Source of the DNA: XN24 sp964462675
GTDB lineage: Bacteria > Pseudomonadota > Gammaproteobacteria > Steroidobacterales > XN24
NCBI GenBank assembly: GCA_964462675.1
Contig: CAYWYS010000039.1
Location: 1 to 28,540 of the forward strand
DNA: 28,540 nucleotides
Direction of reading: 5' to 3'
Positions 15,491 through 23,622 of this stretch are shown here, piece after piece. The number at the start of each line of letters is the position of its first letter. The first letter of the stretch is position 1. Made by a program: the position numbers and the translations under genes. The notes under the pieces were generated by a model, which saw only the letters and a program-made list of their open reading frames with translations, made no database searches and had not been told where the DNA came from.

Positions 15491-16630
15491 CTAGAACCGG
15501 CCGCTGAAGCGCAGGTAGAAGTCGTCGTCGATGCGCTCCTGTGGCGCACTGGCGGGAATATCGATTTCTTCGCGGCGCCTGATGCGCGTCTCCATCGACC
15601 AGGTCTTCGAGATACGCCATTGGTAGCGAATCTCGAGCAGGGTGTCGTTGTTGCGAAAGTCCGGCGACAACAGCCAGCCCGCGCCGACATGGCCCGCGAC
15701 GAAGCCGATGTTGTGACCGGGCGCGAAGTCCAGCAGGTTGAACGAGAGCTGGCCGGCCACGCCGTCGGCGCTGCCGCCGCTGCCCGCATTGACGGCAGAC
15801 TCCGTCGGCGTGTTCGGCGCATAGCCGGCTTCGCCGCCGAGACCAAAACGCATGCCGCCCGCGCCGACCGGCCATTCGGCGAACAGCTTCGCGGTCCATG
15901 CGTAGTAATCCTCGCGCTTGTCCGCGCCGAGCCCGTCGGTAGCGAGCGTCTCCGGCATCCAGGTCACCGCAAACACGCGCTGTGTCAGCGGCCCCAGCGG
16001 CGCGCTGGCCTCGAGCGCGCCGAAGGCCGTGATGCGGCTGCCGTTGTCATCGAAGCTCAACGGCGCGCGCGCGGTCTGTCCGGTGCCGCTGCTGACATTG
16101 CTCTGCAGAACCAGGTGCGACTGCCAGCCCGGCGTCAGCTTGTATTGCCAGTGCAGCCCGTCGGTCCAGGTGATATCGACGTTCGGGCTGTCGTTGCGAT
16201 CCAGGCTCTTCGCCGCAACGCCCATGAGTTCGAACTTGCTCTGGAAACGGCCGAACCGCAGCGACCAGTTGCCGTCCGCGGGCGCATAGCGCAGGTACAG
16301 CTCGTCGATCGTGGTGTCGCCGTCCTCGAGCCCCGTGCGCGTCGGCGCCCAGGCCTTGATCCAGATCCGTGAGCGGTCCTGCTCGGTCGTGAAGCGGCCC
16401 GCGAGCCGGCCGCGCACCAGCCATTCCTCGGACAGCTTGGCCTCGGCGCCGAGCCGCAACCGCAGCTTCAGTTCGTCGGTATCGGTCTCGGTGCCGTCGC
16501 GTGCCTCGCGCTCGGTCGCGAAGAAGCCGCCGCGCACGTCGCCAAAGGGACGCACCGACTCGCCGGCCACGCCCGTGGCCGGCGCCAGCAGCGCCAGCGC
16601 CAGGGCGAGCATCGTGAAACGGGTAGACAT
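15491..16630 (-). CDS. Outer-membrane beta-barrel (porin-like) protein
   Basis: I prefer ATG 16630 (379 aa) over ATG 16636, because GGAG is 7 nt from the former and only 1 nt from the latter. A signal peptide (STRFTMLALALALLAPATG, cut after VAG) is followed by many amphipathic strands (LKLRLRLGAEAKL, WLVRGRLAGRFTT, WSLRFGRFQSKFE). It ends SGRF with the terminal Phe typical of BAM-inserted barrels. There are aromatic residues at strand ends and no mature Cys. The size fits a porin-like or alginate-export-like barrel, but I cannot name a substrate. The gene is bracketed by the two large palindromes: 1 bp after its stop codon and 34 bp before its start. It may thus be insulated from the PhzF operon upstream on the same strand. 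Confidence 0.8.
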   Translation of the reverse strand: MSTRFTMLALALALLAPATGVAGESVRPFGDVRGGFFATEREARDGTETDTDELKLRLRLGAEAKLSEEWLVRGRLAGRFTTEQDRSRIWIKAWAPTRTGLEDGDTTIDELYLRYAPADGNWSLRFGRFQSKFELMGVAAKSLDRNDSPNVDITWTDGLHWQYKLTPGWQSHLVLQSNVSSGTGQTARAPLSFDDNGSRITAFGALEASAPLGPLTQRVFAVTWMPETLATDGLGADKREDYYAWTAKLFAEWPVGAGGMRFGLGGEAGYAPNTPTESAVNAGSGGSADGVAGQLSFNLLDFAPGHNIGFVAGHVGAGWLLSPDFRNNDTLLEIRYQWRISKTWSMETRIRRREEIDIPASAPQERIDDDFYLRFSGRF

Positions 16631-16664
16631 GTTCATGCTCCAGGTGCCGGTGGTGCCGGCCGGC

Positions 16665-16730
16665 GGTGCCGGGTCGTAGGTTCGTAGTTATCGGGCAGGC
16701 CCGATAACTACGAACCTACGACCCGGCACC
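16665..16730. repeat. 66-bp near-perfect palindrome, copy 2
   Basis: Arms 16665-16696 and 16699-16730 pair perfectly around a 2-nt AG centre. The sequence matches 15423-15488 except for the two central bases and one changed pair: T becomes G in the left arm and the partner A becomes C in the right arm, so pairing is kept. It starts 2 bp beyond the stop of the minus-strand PhzF-family gene. GGTGCCGG, the end of the element, occurs twice more just outside it (16643-16650 and 16652-16659). Confidence 0.9.
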
Positions 16731-16732
16731 AC

Positions 16733-17647
16733 TCATGCGGCACCGTCAGGGATGCGGATGGTTCCTTCGGCGACCGGCACGGCCGTGCCGCCGACACGTA
16801 CGACGGTGATCAGCCCGCCAGTGATCTCGACCTCGACATGGATCGTGCTCGGGCGTCCCATCTCGACTCCTTGCTCGATGACCATGGTCAGCACGCCGTC
16901 GCGCGCACCGAGCCGCGGCACCAGCCAGCCGGGAAACGCCGTGGCCGCGGCGCCAGTGGCGGGGTCCTCGAGAATACCCATCGACGGGGCAAACATGCGC
17001 GCGCGGTAGCGCGTGCCTTGCGGACCCTCGAGCGGCGCGACGAGGTAAACCTGGTCCGCCCACCAGTCCCGCAGGATCTCGCGCCAGCGATGCAGGTCGA
17101 GCTCTGCGCGCGCCAGCGCGCCCGCGTCGCGCACCGGTATGACCAGGAACGGCACGCCCGCGGAGACCGCCGCCGGCCCCCAGGCGCCGCCGAGCAGGTC
17201 AGTGGCGCGCAACGAGACCACGGCCGCAAGCGCGTCGGCGGGCGGCGGGGCCGGGCCCTGCTCCGGCAGCTTCGCCGCCCACAGCCACGCGCTGCGACCC
17301 TGTTTCTGCTGGCGCAAGCTGACGCGTACCGGCCCGATCCCTTCGCCGAACACGAACTCGTTCTCCGGCCAGCCTTCGTCCGCCAGCGCGAGCGCCGTGC
17401 CGATGGTCGGGTGGCCGGCGAACGGCAGCTCGCGGGTCGGCGTGAATATCCTGAGCCGATGCGTCTCGCCACGATTGCGCGGCGGCCGCACGAAGGCCGT
17501 CTCGGAAAGGTTGAACTCGCGCGCGATCTGCTGCATCTGCGCCTCGGTCAGTCCCTCGGCCTCCGGCAGGACCGCCAGCGGATTGCCGCCGTAGGCCGTA
17601 TCCGTGAACACGTCGAGCACGCGGTACCTGCGACGCAGCTGGCTCAC
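16733..17647 (-). CDS. PhzF-family isomerase/epimerase-like protein
   Basis: The start is GTG 17647, which overlaps the stop of the upstream gene (GTGA). The in-frame extension to 17755 would lie inside that gene and has no family similarity. The 304-aa product begins RYRVLDVFTDTAYGGNPLAV, the classic PhzF opening. Glu49 (FNLSETAFV) is the catalytic acid/base position, with AGHPTIGTA and LEDPATGAAA as the other conserved active-site loops. Family members have a diaminopimelate-epimerase-like fold and are cytoplasmic dimers. Only one branch makes phenazines, and no phenazine genes are nearby, so the substrate here is unknown. Being coupled to a small membrane protein and a GMC oxidoreductase suggests a shared small-molecule modification step. 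Confidence 0.87.
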   Translation of the reverse strand: MSQLRRRYRVLDVFTDTAYGGNPLAVLPEAEGLTEAQMQQIAREFNLSETAFVRPPRNRGETHRLRIFTPTRELPFAGHPTIGTALALADEGWPENEFVFGEGIGPVRVSLRQQKQGRSAWLWAAKLPEQGPAPPPADALAAVVSLRATDLLGGAWGPAAVSAGVPFLVIPVRDAGALARAELDLHRWREILRDWWADQVYLVAPLEGPQGTRYRARMFAPSMGILEDPATGAAATAFPGWLVPRLGARDGVLTMVIEQGVEMGRPSTIHVEVEITGGLITVVRVGGTAVPVAEGTIRIPDGAA

Positions 17648-17886
17648 TCGACCGACCTCCGCCGGCGATGGCGCAGCAACCACACCGGCACGGCAAGCAT
17701 CACGACGCTGCCGACGACGACCAGCGCAATGCCGAGGCCGGGGAAGCGCAACCACGCCGGCACCAGCCGCGGCCCGGCCGCGAGCAGTTCGAGCACGCCA
17801 ATGGCGACGAGCACTGCGCCGAGCGTGTCGATCAACAACAGCCGCCGCGGGATGCGCTGGCGATGCAGCTCGATGGTCTGCTTCAC
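17644..17886 (-). CDS. Small two-helix membrane protein
   Basis: The 80-aa product starts at GTG 17886, overlapping the TGA of the GMC gene by 4 nt, and its own TGA overlaps the GTG of the PhzF-family gene by 4 nt. It has two hydrophobic helices (residues ~17-37, IDTLGAVLVAIGVLELL; and ~50-71, GIALVVVGSVVMLAVPVWLL) with basic ends (RQRIPRR and RHRRRRS). Both termini are thus predicted in the cytoplasm. The layout recalls DUF1418-type proteins, but the match is too weak to assert. The tight overlaps on both sides support a real gene. Confidence 0.7.
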   Translation of the reverse strand: MKQTIELHRQRIPRRLLLIDTLGAVLVAIGVLELLAAGPRLVPAWLRFPGLGIALVVVGSVVMLAVPVWLLRHRRRRSVE

Positions 17887-19400
17887 GCGCGCCGCTCCAG
17901 GAAGCGTGCCGCGACCCAGCTCGACCAGGCGGCGATCGTCATCGACGGCGGCCCGCCGGGCGCGGCCGGCAACGCGGCGGCGTCGACGACAAACAACCCC
18001 GGCTGGCCATGGACCTCGCCGCTGCCATCCACGACCCCCTCGGCATCGCTCCGGCCCAGCGCGGCCCCGCCGAGCGGGTGTACCGTGAATGGCCTGCGCC
18101 GCGTGCGCACCGGCCTGTTCGACGCCGCCGCGATGCGCCGGAAAATTGCATCGGCGCGCGCGTAGGCCGGGTTCGCATCGCGGTCATAGCTGATATGCAG
18201 CCGGCCGCGCCGGAGTTCGGCGCGGCCGTAGGCACGGTCGGCGCCCATCGTCGCCAGCATCACGCCGCGCCGCAGCCTGCGACGCAGCGCTTCGGGCAAC
18301 GGCATGGCGTCGACACCGATCATGCCGATCTCGATCAGCAGCGGATCGTCCGGCTGCTGGCCGTTGCGCAGCGCGAGCGGACCGTGGCACGGCAGCCCCC
18401 GGCTGAGATCGACCTGCTCATCGTCCAGCGCCCACCAGGCCGCGCAGTCGCCATTGGTGCCGAAGCGCCGGCCGAGCGCGGGCAAGCCGTCGAGGCCGCG
18501 CGCCTCGTCGCGGCTGACCAGCAGCAGGCGCAGCGTGTTCATCGTGCCGGCCGCGAGCATCACGTGCTCGGCATAGAACGGCTCGATCCGGCCGGTGTAA
18601 AGATTCTTCGCCTGCACGCAATACCGCGCTGCGTGGGTCTGGCGGCACAGGTGCACCGACACGGCCTCGTGCAGGTCGAGCACGCGCAGGCCGCGGCGCA
18701 TCGCCTGCGCCAGGAAAGCGAAGTCGAGCGTTGTCTTGGTGCCGAAGCGCGAGCCGAGCACGCCGCCGTCCTTCCAGTCTGCCTCGCGCCGCCGGATGCC
18801 GTCGCCCCAGTCGATTTCGCGGCTGGTGCCGGGCGTCTCGGGAAACTGCACGGCATGCAAGGGTCGCTCCAGCGCCATGCCGCCGGCCAGCTCGGCGGAC
18901 TCGCGATAGCGTTGCCCGGTGAAGTTCGGAATCGCGTCCTCCAGCCGCGGCGCGCGCCCGCCCATCTCGGTCAGCACGCGGTCGTAGTGCGGCTCGAGCG
19001 CTTCGCTGGAGACGTCTGGATGATGGCCGTCCCAGTAGTTCTCGACGCGTGGCCGGTCGTTGAGCGCCGTGTACACGTGGCTGCCGCCGCCGACGCCGGA
19101 GGAGCACAGCACCGCGACGTCGCCCGCCGAGAAATACTCGAACAGGCCGTAGCGCGACCAGTTCAGCCCGCCGCGCGGCAGGAAGCGGGCATGGATGCGC
19201 TTCAGGCCGCGCGAATAGACCTGCATGTCCGCCGGATAGCGGATCCGGTTCGGGATCCCCATGGACTGCACCGGCAGGGTGTCGCGCCACGGCCCTCGCT
19301 CGAGCAGCGTGACATCGACACCGGCATCGGCAAGCCTCGCCGCGGCAATGCTGCCGCCGAAACCGCTGCCGATGATCAGTACCTCGTGTACGCGGGCCAT
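17883..19400 (-). CDS. GMC-family FAD oxidoreductase (cholesterol-oxidase-like)
   Basis: The 505-aa product starts at ATG 19400, with GGAGG 5 nt upstream. The N-terminal FAD-binding motif is IIGSGFGGSIAAARLADAG (residues ~9-27), with LLERG after the second strand. GVGGGSHVY is the second flavin-contact region, and the C-terminal GMC signature has His441 in VHPLGGAALG. The position equal to the active-site Asn of cholesterol oxidase is Pro484 (GGPPSMTIAA). No signal peptide is present, so it is cytoplasmic or peripheral. The family oxidises alcohols, including sterols; the exact substrate is unknown. It is the first of three translationally coupled genes (GMC, small membrane protein, PhzF-like) and is divergent from the TPR operon. 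Confidence 0.87.
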   Translation of the reverse strand: MARVHEVLIIGSGFGGSIAAARLADAGVDVTLLERGPWRDTLPVQSMGIPNRIRYPADMQVYSRGLKRIHARFLPRGGLNWSRYGLFEYFSAGDVAVLCSSGVGGGSHVYTALNDRPRVENYWDGHHPDVSSEALEPHYDRVLTEMGGRAPRLEDAIPNFTGQRYRESAELAGGMALERPLHAVQFPETPGTSREIDWGDGIRRREADWKDGGVLGSRFGTKTTLDFAFLAQAMRRGLRVLDLHEAVSVHLCRQTHAARYCVQAKNLYTGRIEPFYAEHVMLAAGTMNTLRLLLVSRDEARGLDGLPALGRRFGTNGDCAAWWALDDEQVDLSRGLPCHGPLALRNGQQPDDPLLIEIGMIGVDAMPLPEALRRRLRRGVMLATMGADRAYGRAELRRGRLHISYDRDANPAYARADAIFRRIAAASNRPVRTRRRPFTVHPLGGAALGRSDAEGVVDGSGEVHGQPGLFVVDAAALPAAPGGPPSMTIAAWSSWVAARFLERRA

Positions 19401-19439
19401 CGCGCCTCCGTGGCCTGGACCAGGTGGTCATTATTATCT

Positions 19440-19468
19440 TTCACGCCCGAAACGTCGCGGCGCGTGAA
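19440..19468. promoter_or_regulatory. Interrupted inverted repeat in the divergent GMC/TPR control region
   Basis: TTCACGC (19440-19446) and GCGTGAA (19462-19468) are perfect 7-bp arms separated by 15 bp, putting the half-sites about two helical turns apart. The right arm overlaps the -35 box of the promoter proposed for the TPR operon, as expected for a dimeric regulator. No binding protein is known. Confidence 0.3.
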
Positions 19469-19493
19469 CAGTATAGGTAAATGTGCGTAGAAT
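19465..19493 (+). promoter_or_regulatory. Candidate sigma70-type promoter of the TPR operon
   Basis: TGAACA (19465-19470) and TAGAAT (19488-19493) have 17-bp spacing. A start near 19500 would give a leader of about 27 nt to the ACG at 19527, which is the ancestral start position, with AGGGAG in between (19515-19520). Confidence 0.4.
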
Positions 19494-19526
19494 CAGTCGG
19501 TCGCGCAACTTGACAGGGAGAAGTTC

Positions 19527-19562
19527 ACGAGCGGATTGGCCGCCGAGCTGAAGCGCCGCTAG
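19527..19562 (+). other. Decayed or recoded 5' end of the first TPR gene (ACG start position, in-frame amber)
   Basis: In frame with the gene at 19563, the 12 codons from 19527 read ACG, then SGLAAELKRR, then TAG (19560-19562). The paralogues have MSLYAELKRRN, MNLFSELKRRN and SLWAELKRRK here. So the start position is ACG instead of ATG, and the residue after KRR is a stop in place of Lys/Asn. AGGGAG lies 6 nt before the ACG, as expected for the old start. A TTG at 19539 could open an 8-residue leader ending at the TAG. Confidence 0.75.
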
Positions 19563-21716
19563 GTGTTCCGGGTCGCCGTGGTGTATGCCGCGACGGCCTT
19601 CGTGGTATTGCAGGCGGCCGACATCATGCTGCCGCGCCTCGGCGTGCCCGAGTGGGGCATGAACTTCATCGTGTTCCTCGTGGTGCTCGGATTTCCAGTT
19701 GCGATCGTGCTGGCCTGGGCGCTGGAACTGACGCCAGACGGGCTGCGGGTGACCGCGCCGGCGCAATTGGCGGATCCCGACCAGCCGCCGCCCTCGTTGC
19801 TCGGCAAGCGCACGCTGGCGATCAGCGCGCTGCTGGTCGCGGTCGGCATCGGACTCGGCGCGGGCTGGTTCCTGCGGCCGGAGGCACCGCCGGCGCCGCT
19901 CGAGACAGCGCAAGCGCCGTCGGCCGCTGCACTGGTGGCCGCCGGTGCACCGGCGCGCTCGATCGCCGTGCTGGCCTTCGATGATCTCAGCCCGGAGGGC
20001 GACCAGGCCTATTTCGCCGAGGGCATCTCCGAAGAATTGCTGAACCTGCTGGCGCGCATCGAGGACTTCAAGGTCGCGGCGCGCACTTCGTCGTTCAAGT
20101 TCAGGGGCCAGCAGGCGGACATCGGCGAGATTGGCCGGGCGCTCAATGTCGAAACCGTGCTGGAAGGCTCGGTACGCAAGTCCGGCGACCAGGTGCGGGT
20201 CACGGCGCAGCTGATCGAAGTCAGTTCCGGCTATCACTTGTGGTCGGCCAGCTTCGACCGCCGCCTTGAGAACATCTTCGCGGTACAGGACGAGATCGCC
20301 GCGGCCATCGTGCAGGCGCTGCGGCTGAAACTGGACATCCCCGCCGAGACCGCTGCGCGCACCAAGAACATCGCGGCCTACGATCATTACCTGCGTGGCC
20401 GCCAGCTCGGCCGGGAGCCGAGCCGCGCGGGGCTGCTGCGCGCCATCGACGAGTTCGAGCAGGCCATCGCGCTCGATCCGCAGTTCGCGGCGGCGTACGG
20501 CGGGATCGCCGAGGCCTGGATCTGGCTCGAGGACTATGGCGGCTTCAAGTCCTCGGAGGCGTTCCCGAAAGCGGAGCAGGCAGCGCGTCGCGCGCTCGCG
20601 CTCGATCCGCAGGCTGCCGAGGCGCATGCCGCGATGGCCCTGGTGCGTGACCGCTTTTACAACGACAAGTCCGGTGCGCAGGAATACTTCGAGCGCACCC
20701 TGAAGCTCAACCCGAACTACGTCAACGCCTACAATATTTATGGCGACACGCTGCGCGATCTCGGCGAGATGGCGCGCATGATCGAAGTGCACCGGGCTGC
20801 CGTCGAGCTCGATCCCCTGTCGGTGTTCATGAGGACGCGGCTGGCTTCGAAGCTGATTCTCATGCGCGATTTCGAAGAGGCGGCATCGATTCTCGACGCA
20901 GTGCTGGCCGAGTTTCCCGGCAACGACTATGCGCAAGAAGAGTTGGCCAACCTGGCATATGGCGAGGATCGTCTGGCCGATGCGTTGCGTCTGTATCGCA
21001 TTGTGCATTTCGCGCGTCCCGGTGATCCCTTCAGTGCGTCCCAGGTCGCCATGATTGCGGCCGCGATGGATGACCGCGCCCTGGTCGAGGCCTGGATCGG
21101 CGCCGCGCGGGCGCGGGGGGAGGACAACCGCTGGGAGCTCATGGCACGGCAGTCGCTGGCGGACTGGAGCGGCGATTGGGCAGCGCTCGACACGGTCGGC
21201 CAGCTGCGGGGCGGTCCGGTCGGCGCCTACCAGCGCGGCGTTGCGGCGGCTCGCGCGGGGGCGTGGCCGGAAGCGCGCCGGCTCCTGCTCGAATCCCTGC
21301 AGCTGCGGGGCTTCGACGCCGGGCACGCGGTCCGCTCGGGACACGCCAAGACGCTGGTGGAACTGGCCTGGGTCGAGCGGCAGCTGGAGATTCCCGAGTG
21401 GACGCAGCGGGCCTCGGCAGCCCAGTCCGTGCTGGAACCCTTGTTCGCGCGAGGCGTTGCCGGCCTTGGCCTCGACAGCACTTATCCAGGCCTTGAACTG
21501 GCGCGGATCGCCGCACTGCACGACGATCGCGATGCCGCGCTGGCTTACCTGCAAAGCACGACCGAGGCCGGTTTTGCGACACCCTGGTTTCTCGACCGCG
21601 ATCCGGTGTTTGCGGCCTGGCGCGCTGATCCGGCGTTCCAGGCCATCGCGCAGCGTCTCCGTGGGCATGCTGCGGCCGAGCGCGCGAAGCTGGCCGGGAT
21701 GGAAATCCTGCCGTGA
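19563..21716 (+). CDS. FlgO-like/TPR membrane protein, paralogue 1 (N-terminus interrupted)
   Basis: Translation can begin at GTG 19563, directly after an in-frame TAG, giving 717 aa. The product has helices at ~4-24 and 34-54, the family motif LELTPDGLR, and a third helix at 84-104. A FlgO/TolB-like domain follows (~132-260: SIAVLAFDDLSPEG, FAEGISEELLN, VLEGSVRKSGDQVRVTAQL). The rest is helical TPR-type repeat (~270-700). The basic N-terminus and loop place the FlgO and TPR parts in the periplasm. The 717 codons after the amber are intact, so the protein is probably still made, by reinitiation or a shifted start, losing only ~11 residues. Unlike paralogues 2 and 4, it lacks the C-terminal Cys pair. 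The next gene starts 19 nt on. Confidence 0.82.
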   Translation: MFRVAVVYAATAFVVLQAADIMLPRLGVPEWGMNFIVFLVVLGFPVAIVLAWALELTPDGLRVTAPAQLADPDQPPPSLLGKRTLAISALLVAVGIGLGAGWFLRPEAPPAPLETAQAPSAAALVAAGAPARSIAVLAFDDLSPEGDQAYFAEGISEELLNLLARIEDFKVAARTSSFKFRGQQADIGEIGRALNVETVLEGSVRKSGDQVRVTAQLIEVSSGYHLWSASFDRRLENIFAVQDEIAAAIVQALRLKLDIPAETAARTKNIAAYDHYLRGRQLGREPSRAGLLRAIDEFEQAIALDPQFAAAYGGIAEAWIWLEDYGGFKSSEAFPKAEQAARRALALDPQAAEAHAAMALVRDRFYNDKSGAQEYFERTLKLNPNYVNAYNIYGDTLRDLGEMARMIEVHRAAVELDPLSVFMRTRLASKLILMRDFEEAASILDAVLAEFPGNDYAQEELANLAYGEDRLADALRLYRIVHFARPGDPFSASQVAMIAAAMDDRALVEAWIGAARARGEDNRWELMARQSLADWSGDWAALDTVGQLRGGPVGAYQRGVAAARAGAWPEARRLLLESLQLRGFDAGHAVRSGHAKTLVELAWVERQLEIPEWTQRASAAQSVLEPLFARGVAGLGLDSTYPGLELARIAALHDDRDAALAYLQSTTEAGFATPWFLDRDPVFAAWRADPAFQAIAQRLRGHAAAERAKLAGMEILP

Positions 21717-21735
21717 GGAACGAGGGGGCAACACA

Positions 21736-23622
21736 ATGAATTTGTTCAGCGAGCTGAAGCGTCGCAATGTCTGGCGCGCGGGGCTCGCCTGGCTGGCGTT
21801 GTCGTGGCTGCTGATCGCCATCGCCGACCTGATATTCCCGGCCTTCGGTTTTCCGGACGAGGTCGTGCGCTGGCTGATCATCGGCCTGGGCCTGGCGTTG
21901 TTGCCGGTGATGTTGTTCGCGTGGCTGTTCGAGCTGACGCCGGAGGGTCTCAGGCGGGATCCGGGACCGGCCGGCGAGCATCCGGAAAACGCCCGTTCGG
22001 CGCGGCGCACCGACCAGGTGACCATCGTGCTGCTGCTGCTGGCGGTCGGGTTTTCGGCCGTCAAGCAATTCGTCCTGCCGCAGCGGGTGGTCCCGCCGGT
22101 CGAGGTTCAGTCGGCGGCGGCGCCGGTGCAACCCGCCGCGCCCGTGCAGCCGATGCCGCCGGCCCCGCCCGGGCCGGTCGATCCGCGCTCGATTGCAGTG
22201 CTGCCGTTCGCCAACCTGAGCCCGGATCCCGCGAACGCCTATCTCGCCGATGGCATGGCGGAAGAAATCCTCAACGTGCTCGCGCGCGTCGAGGGCTTGC
22301 GCGTGGCATCGCGCACCTCGTCCTTCTCGCTGCGCGAGCAGCGCCTAAGTGTGCGGGAAATGGGCCGCCAGCTGGGCGTGGCGCACGTGCTGGACGGCTC
22401 GGTGCGCCGCCAGGACGACCAGTTGCGCATCACGGCCCAGCTGGTGCGGGCCGCGGACGACCAGCAGCTTTGGTCCGGCACTTTTGACCGCCGGCTGACC
22501 GACATCTTCACGCTGCAGGAAGAAATGGCGCAGGCCATCGCCGACGCACTGGCGGACACGCTCGGCGTGCGCACCGTGCAAGTGCGGCGCGCTACCGAGG
22601 ACCTGCAGGCCTACGAGCTTTTCCTGCGTGGCCGCCAGCTGTTCGCACTGCGCGGTGCCAACCTGCCCGCTGCGCGCGAACTGCTCGAGCAGGCGGTCGA
22701 GCGCGACACGCGCTTCGCGGAGGCCTGGGCTGCGCTGGCGGGCGTCTGGCTGGTCACGCCGTCCTATTTCGCCGACGTCGCATCCGAGGAAGCCGCGGCC
22801 CAGTCGCGTGCGGCGGCGGCGCGGGCGCTGGCGATATTGCCGGACCAGCCGGAGGCGCTGGCGGTCAGCGCGCGCCTCGCGGCCGAGCGCGGCGAGCGAC
22901 TCGAGGCGGCCGACCTGATGCAGCGCGCGCTCGAGCATGATCCCAACAATGCCAACACTCGGATGTGGCACGGCCTGAGTCTGCTGGAAGCCGGTCACGT
23001 GCGCGCCGCCCGCGCGGCCTTCGAGCATGCCAATCGGCTCGATCCGCTCAGCGGCATCCATTACGGCTGGATTGGCGCCACGCAGGTCATCGTCGGCGAG
23101 GCCGAGGCCGCCGAGCAGAACCTGCAGCGCGCGCACGCGCTCGGCTGGCGCGGGCCGGCCAGCGCGTGGCTGCTGAAACAGGCGCTGGCAAAGGGTCATG
23201 GCGAGACGCCCGCACGCCGCTACCAGGACTGGCTGCGCGACGACGGGCGGATTGCCGATGCGCACCGCGAGACCCACGAGCGCGTGGCACCGGCGGTGGC
23301 CGATCCCGCGCAGCGGGAGGCGGCGCGCGCCGCCATCGCCGCGGCGGTACGCGCGTGGCCCGACGCCGAGTGGACGCAGCTGTACCTGTTCGTTGGCCTG
23401 GCCGACGACGCGATTGTCGAGGCGCTGCGCCGGAAGCCTTCCCTGGGCCAGATCCTGCTGTTGATGAGCTGGTCGGCCGTGGACCGACCGTTCCGGGAGC
23501 ACCCGCGCTTCATGGAACTGGCCGAGCGGGAAGGACTGATCGCGTTCTGGGACCGCTATGGCGACCCCGATTTCTGTCGGCGCGTCGCGGCGCCCACACC
23601 GCGGCTGGAGTGTGAGCGATGA
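21736..23622 (+). CDS. FlgO-like/TPR membrane protein, paralogue 2
   Basis: The start is ATG 21736, preceded by GAGGGGG. The 628-aa product begins MNLFSELKRRNVWRAG, with two membrane helices, LFELTPEGLRR and a third helix (VTIVLLLLAVGFSAV). A Pro/Ala/Gln-rich linker (PVQPAAPVQPMPP) leads to the FlgO-like domain (SIAVLPFANLSPDP, LADGMAEEILN, VLDGSVRRQDDQLRITAQL), then TPR-type helices. The C-terminus (IAFWDRYGDPDFCRR with a final ECER) has two Cys shared in pattern with paralogue 4, probably a periplasmic disulfide. It has no winged-helix or cyclase domain, unlike some relatives that regulate transcription or make cAMP. Its stop overlaps the next ATG (ATGA). Confidence 0.87.
   Translation: MNLFSELKRRNVWRAGLAWLALSWLLIAIADLIFPAFGFPDEVVRWLIIGLGLALLPVMLFAWLFELTPEGLRRDPGPAGEHPENARSARRTDQVTIVLLLLAVGFSAVKQFVLPQRVVPPVEVQSAAAPVQPAAPVQPMPPAPPGPVDPRSIAVLPFANLSPDPANAYLADGMAEEILNVLARVEGLRVASRTSSFSLREQRLSVREMGRQLGVAHVLDGSVRRQDDQLRITAQLVRAADDQQLWSGTFDRRLTDIFTLQEEMAQAIADALADTLGVRTVQVRRATEDLQAYELFLRGRQLFALRGANLPAARELLEQAVERDTRFAEAWAALAGVWLVTPSYFADVASEEAAAQSRAAAARALAILPDQPEALAVSARLAAERGERLEAADLMQRALEHDPNNANTRMWHGLSLLEAGHVRAARAAFEHANRLDPLSGIHYGWIGATQVIVGEAEAAEQNLQRAHALGWRGPASAWLLKQALAKGHGETPARRYQDWLRDDGRIADAHRETHERVAPAVADPAQREAARAAIAAAVRAWPDAEWTQLYLFVGLADDAIVEALRRKPSLGQILLLMSWSAVDRPFREHPRFMELAEREGLIAFWDRYGDPDFCRRVAAPTPRLECER

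Noticed and set aside
15422..16730. Palindrome-flanked barrel gene as a composite transposon or attachment-site island
   Set aside because: There is no transposase, integrase or target duplication. Each palindrome is symmetric by itself, so they cannot be read as ordinary terminal inverted repeats.
16733..17647. Phenazine biosynthesis locus
   Set aside because: PhzF-family proteins are widespread outside phenazine pathways and no other phz gene is present in the window.
16733..17755. Longer 340-aa form of the PhzF-family protein
   Set aside because: The extra N-terminal residues lie inside the upstream gene and look like out-of-frame sequence. GTG 17647 gives the usual family start and a 4-nt overlap.
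17604..19490. Plus-strand open frame of 628 codons opposite the GMC gene
   Set aside because: The minus strand carries a complete GMC oxidoreductase with FAD and active-site motifs; the plus translation has none.
19434..22064. Minus-strand open frame of 876 codons opposite TPR paralogue 1 and the start of paralogue 2
   Set aside because: Its protein is Arg/Gln/Ala-rich with no domain, and it lies opposite strongly family-like genes. Long antisense frames are expected in high-GC coding DNA.
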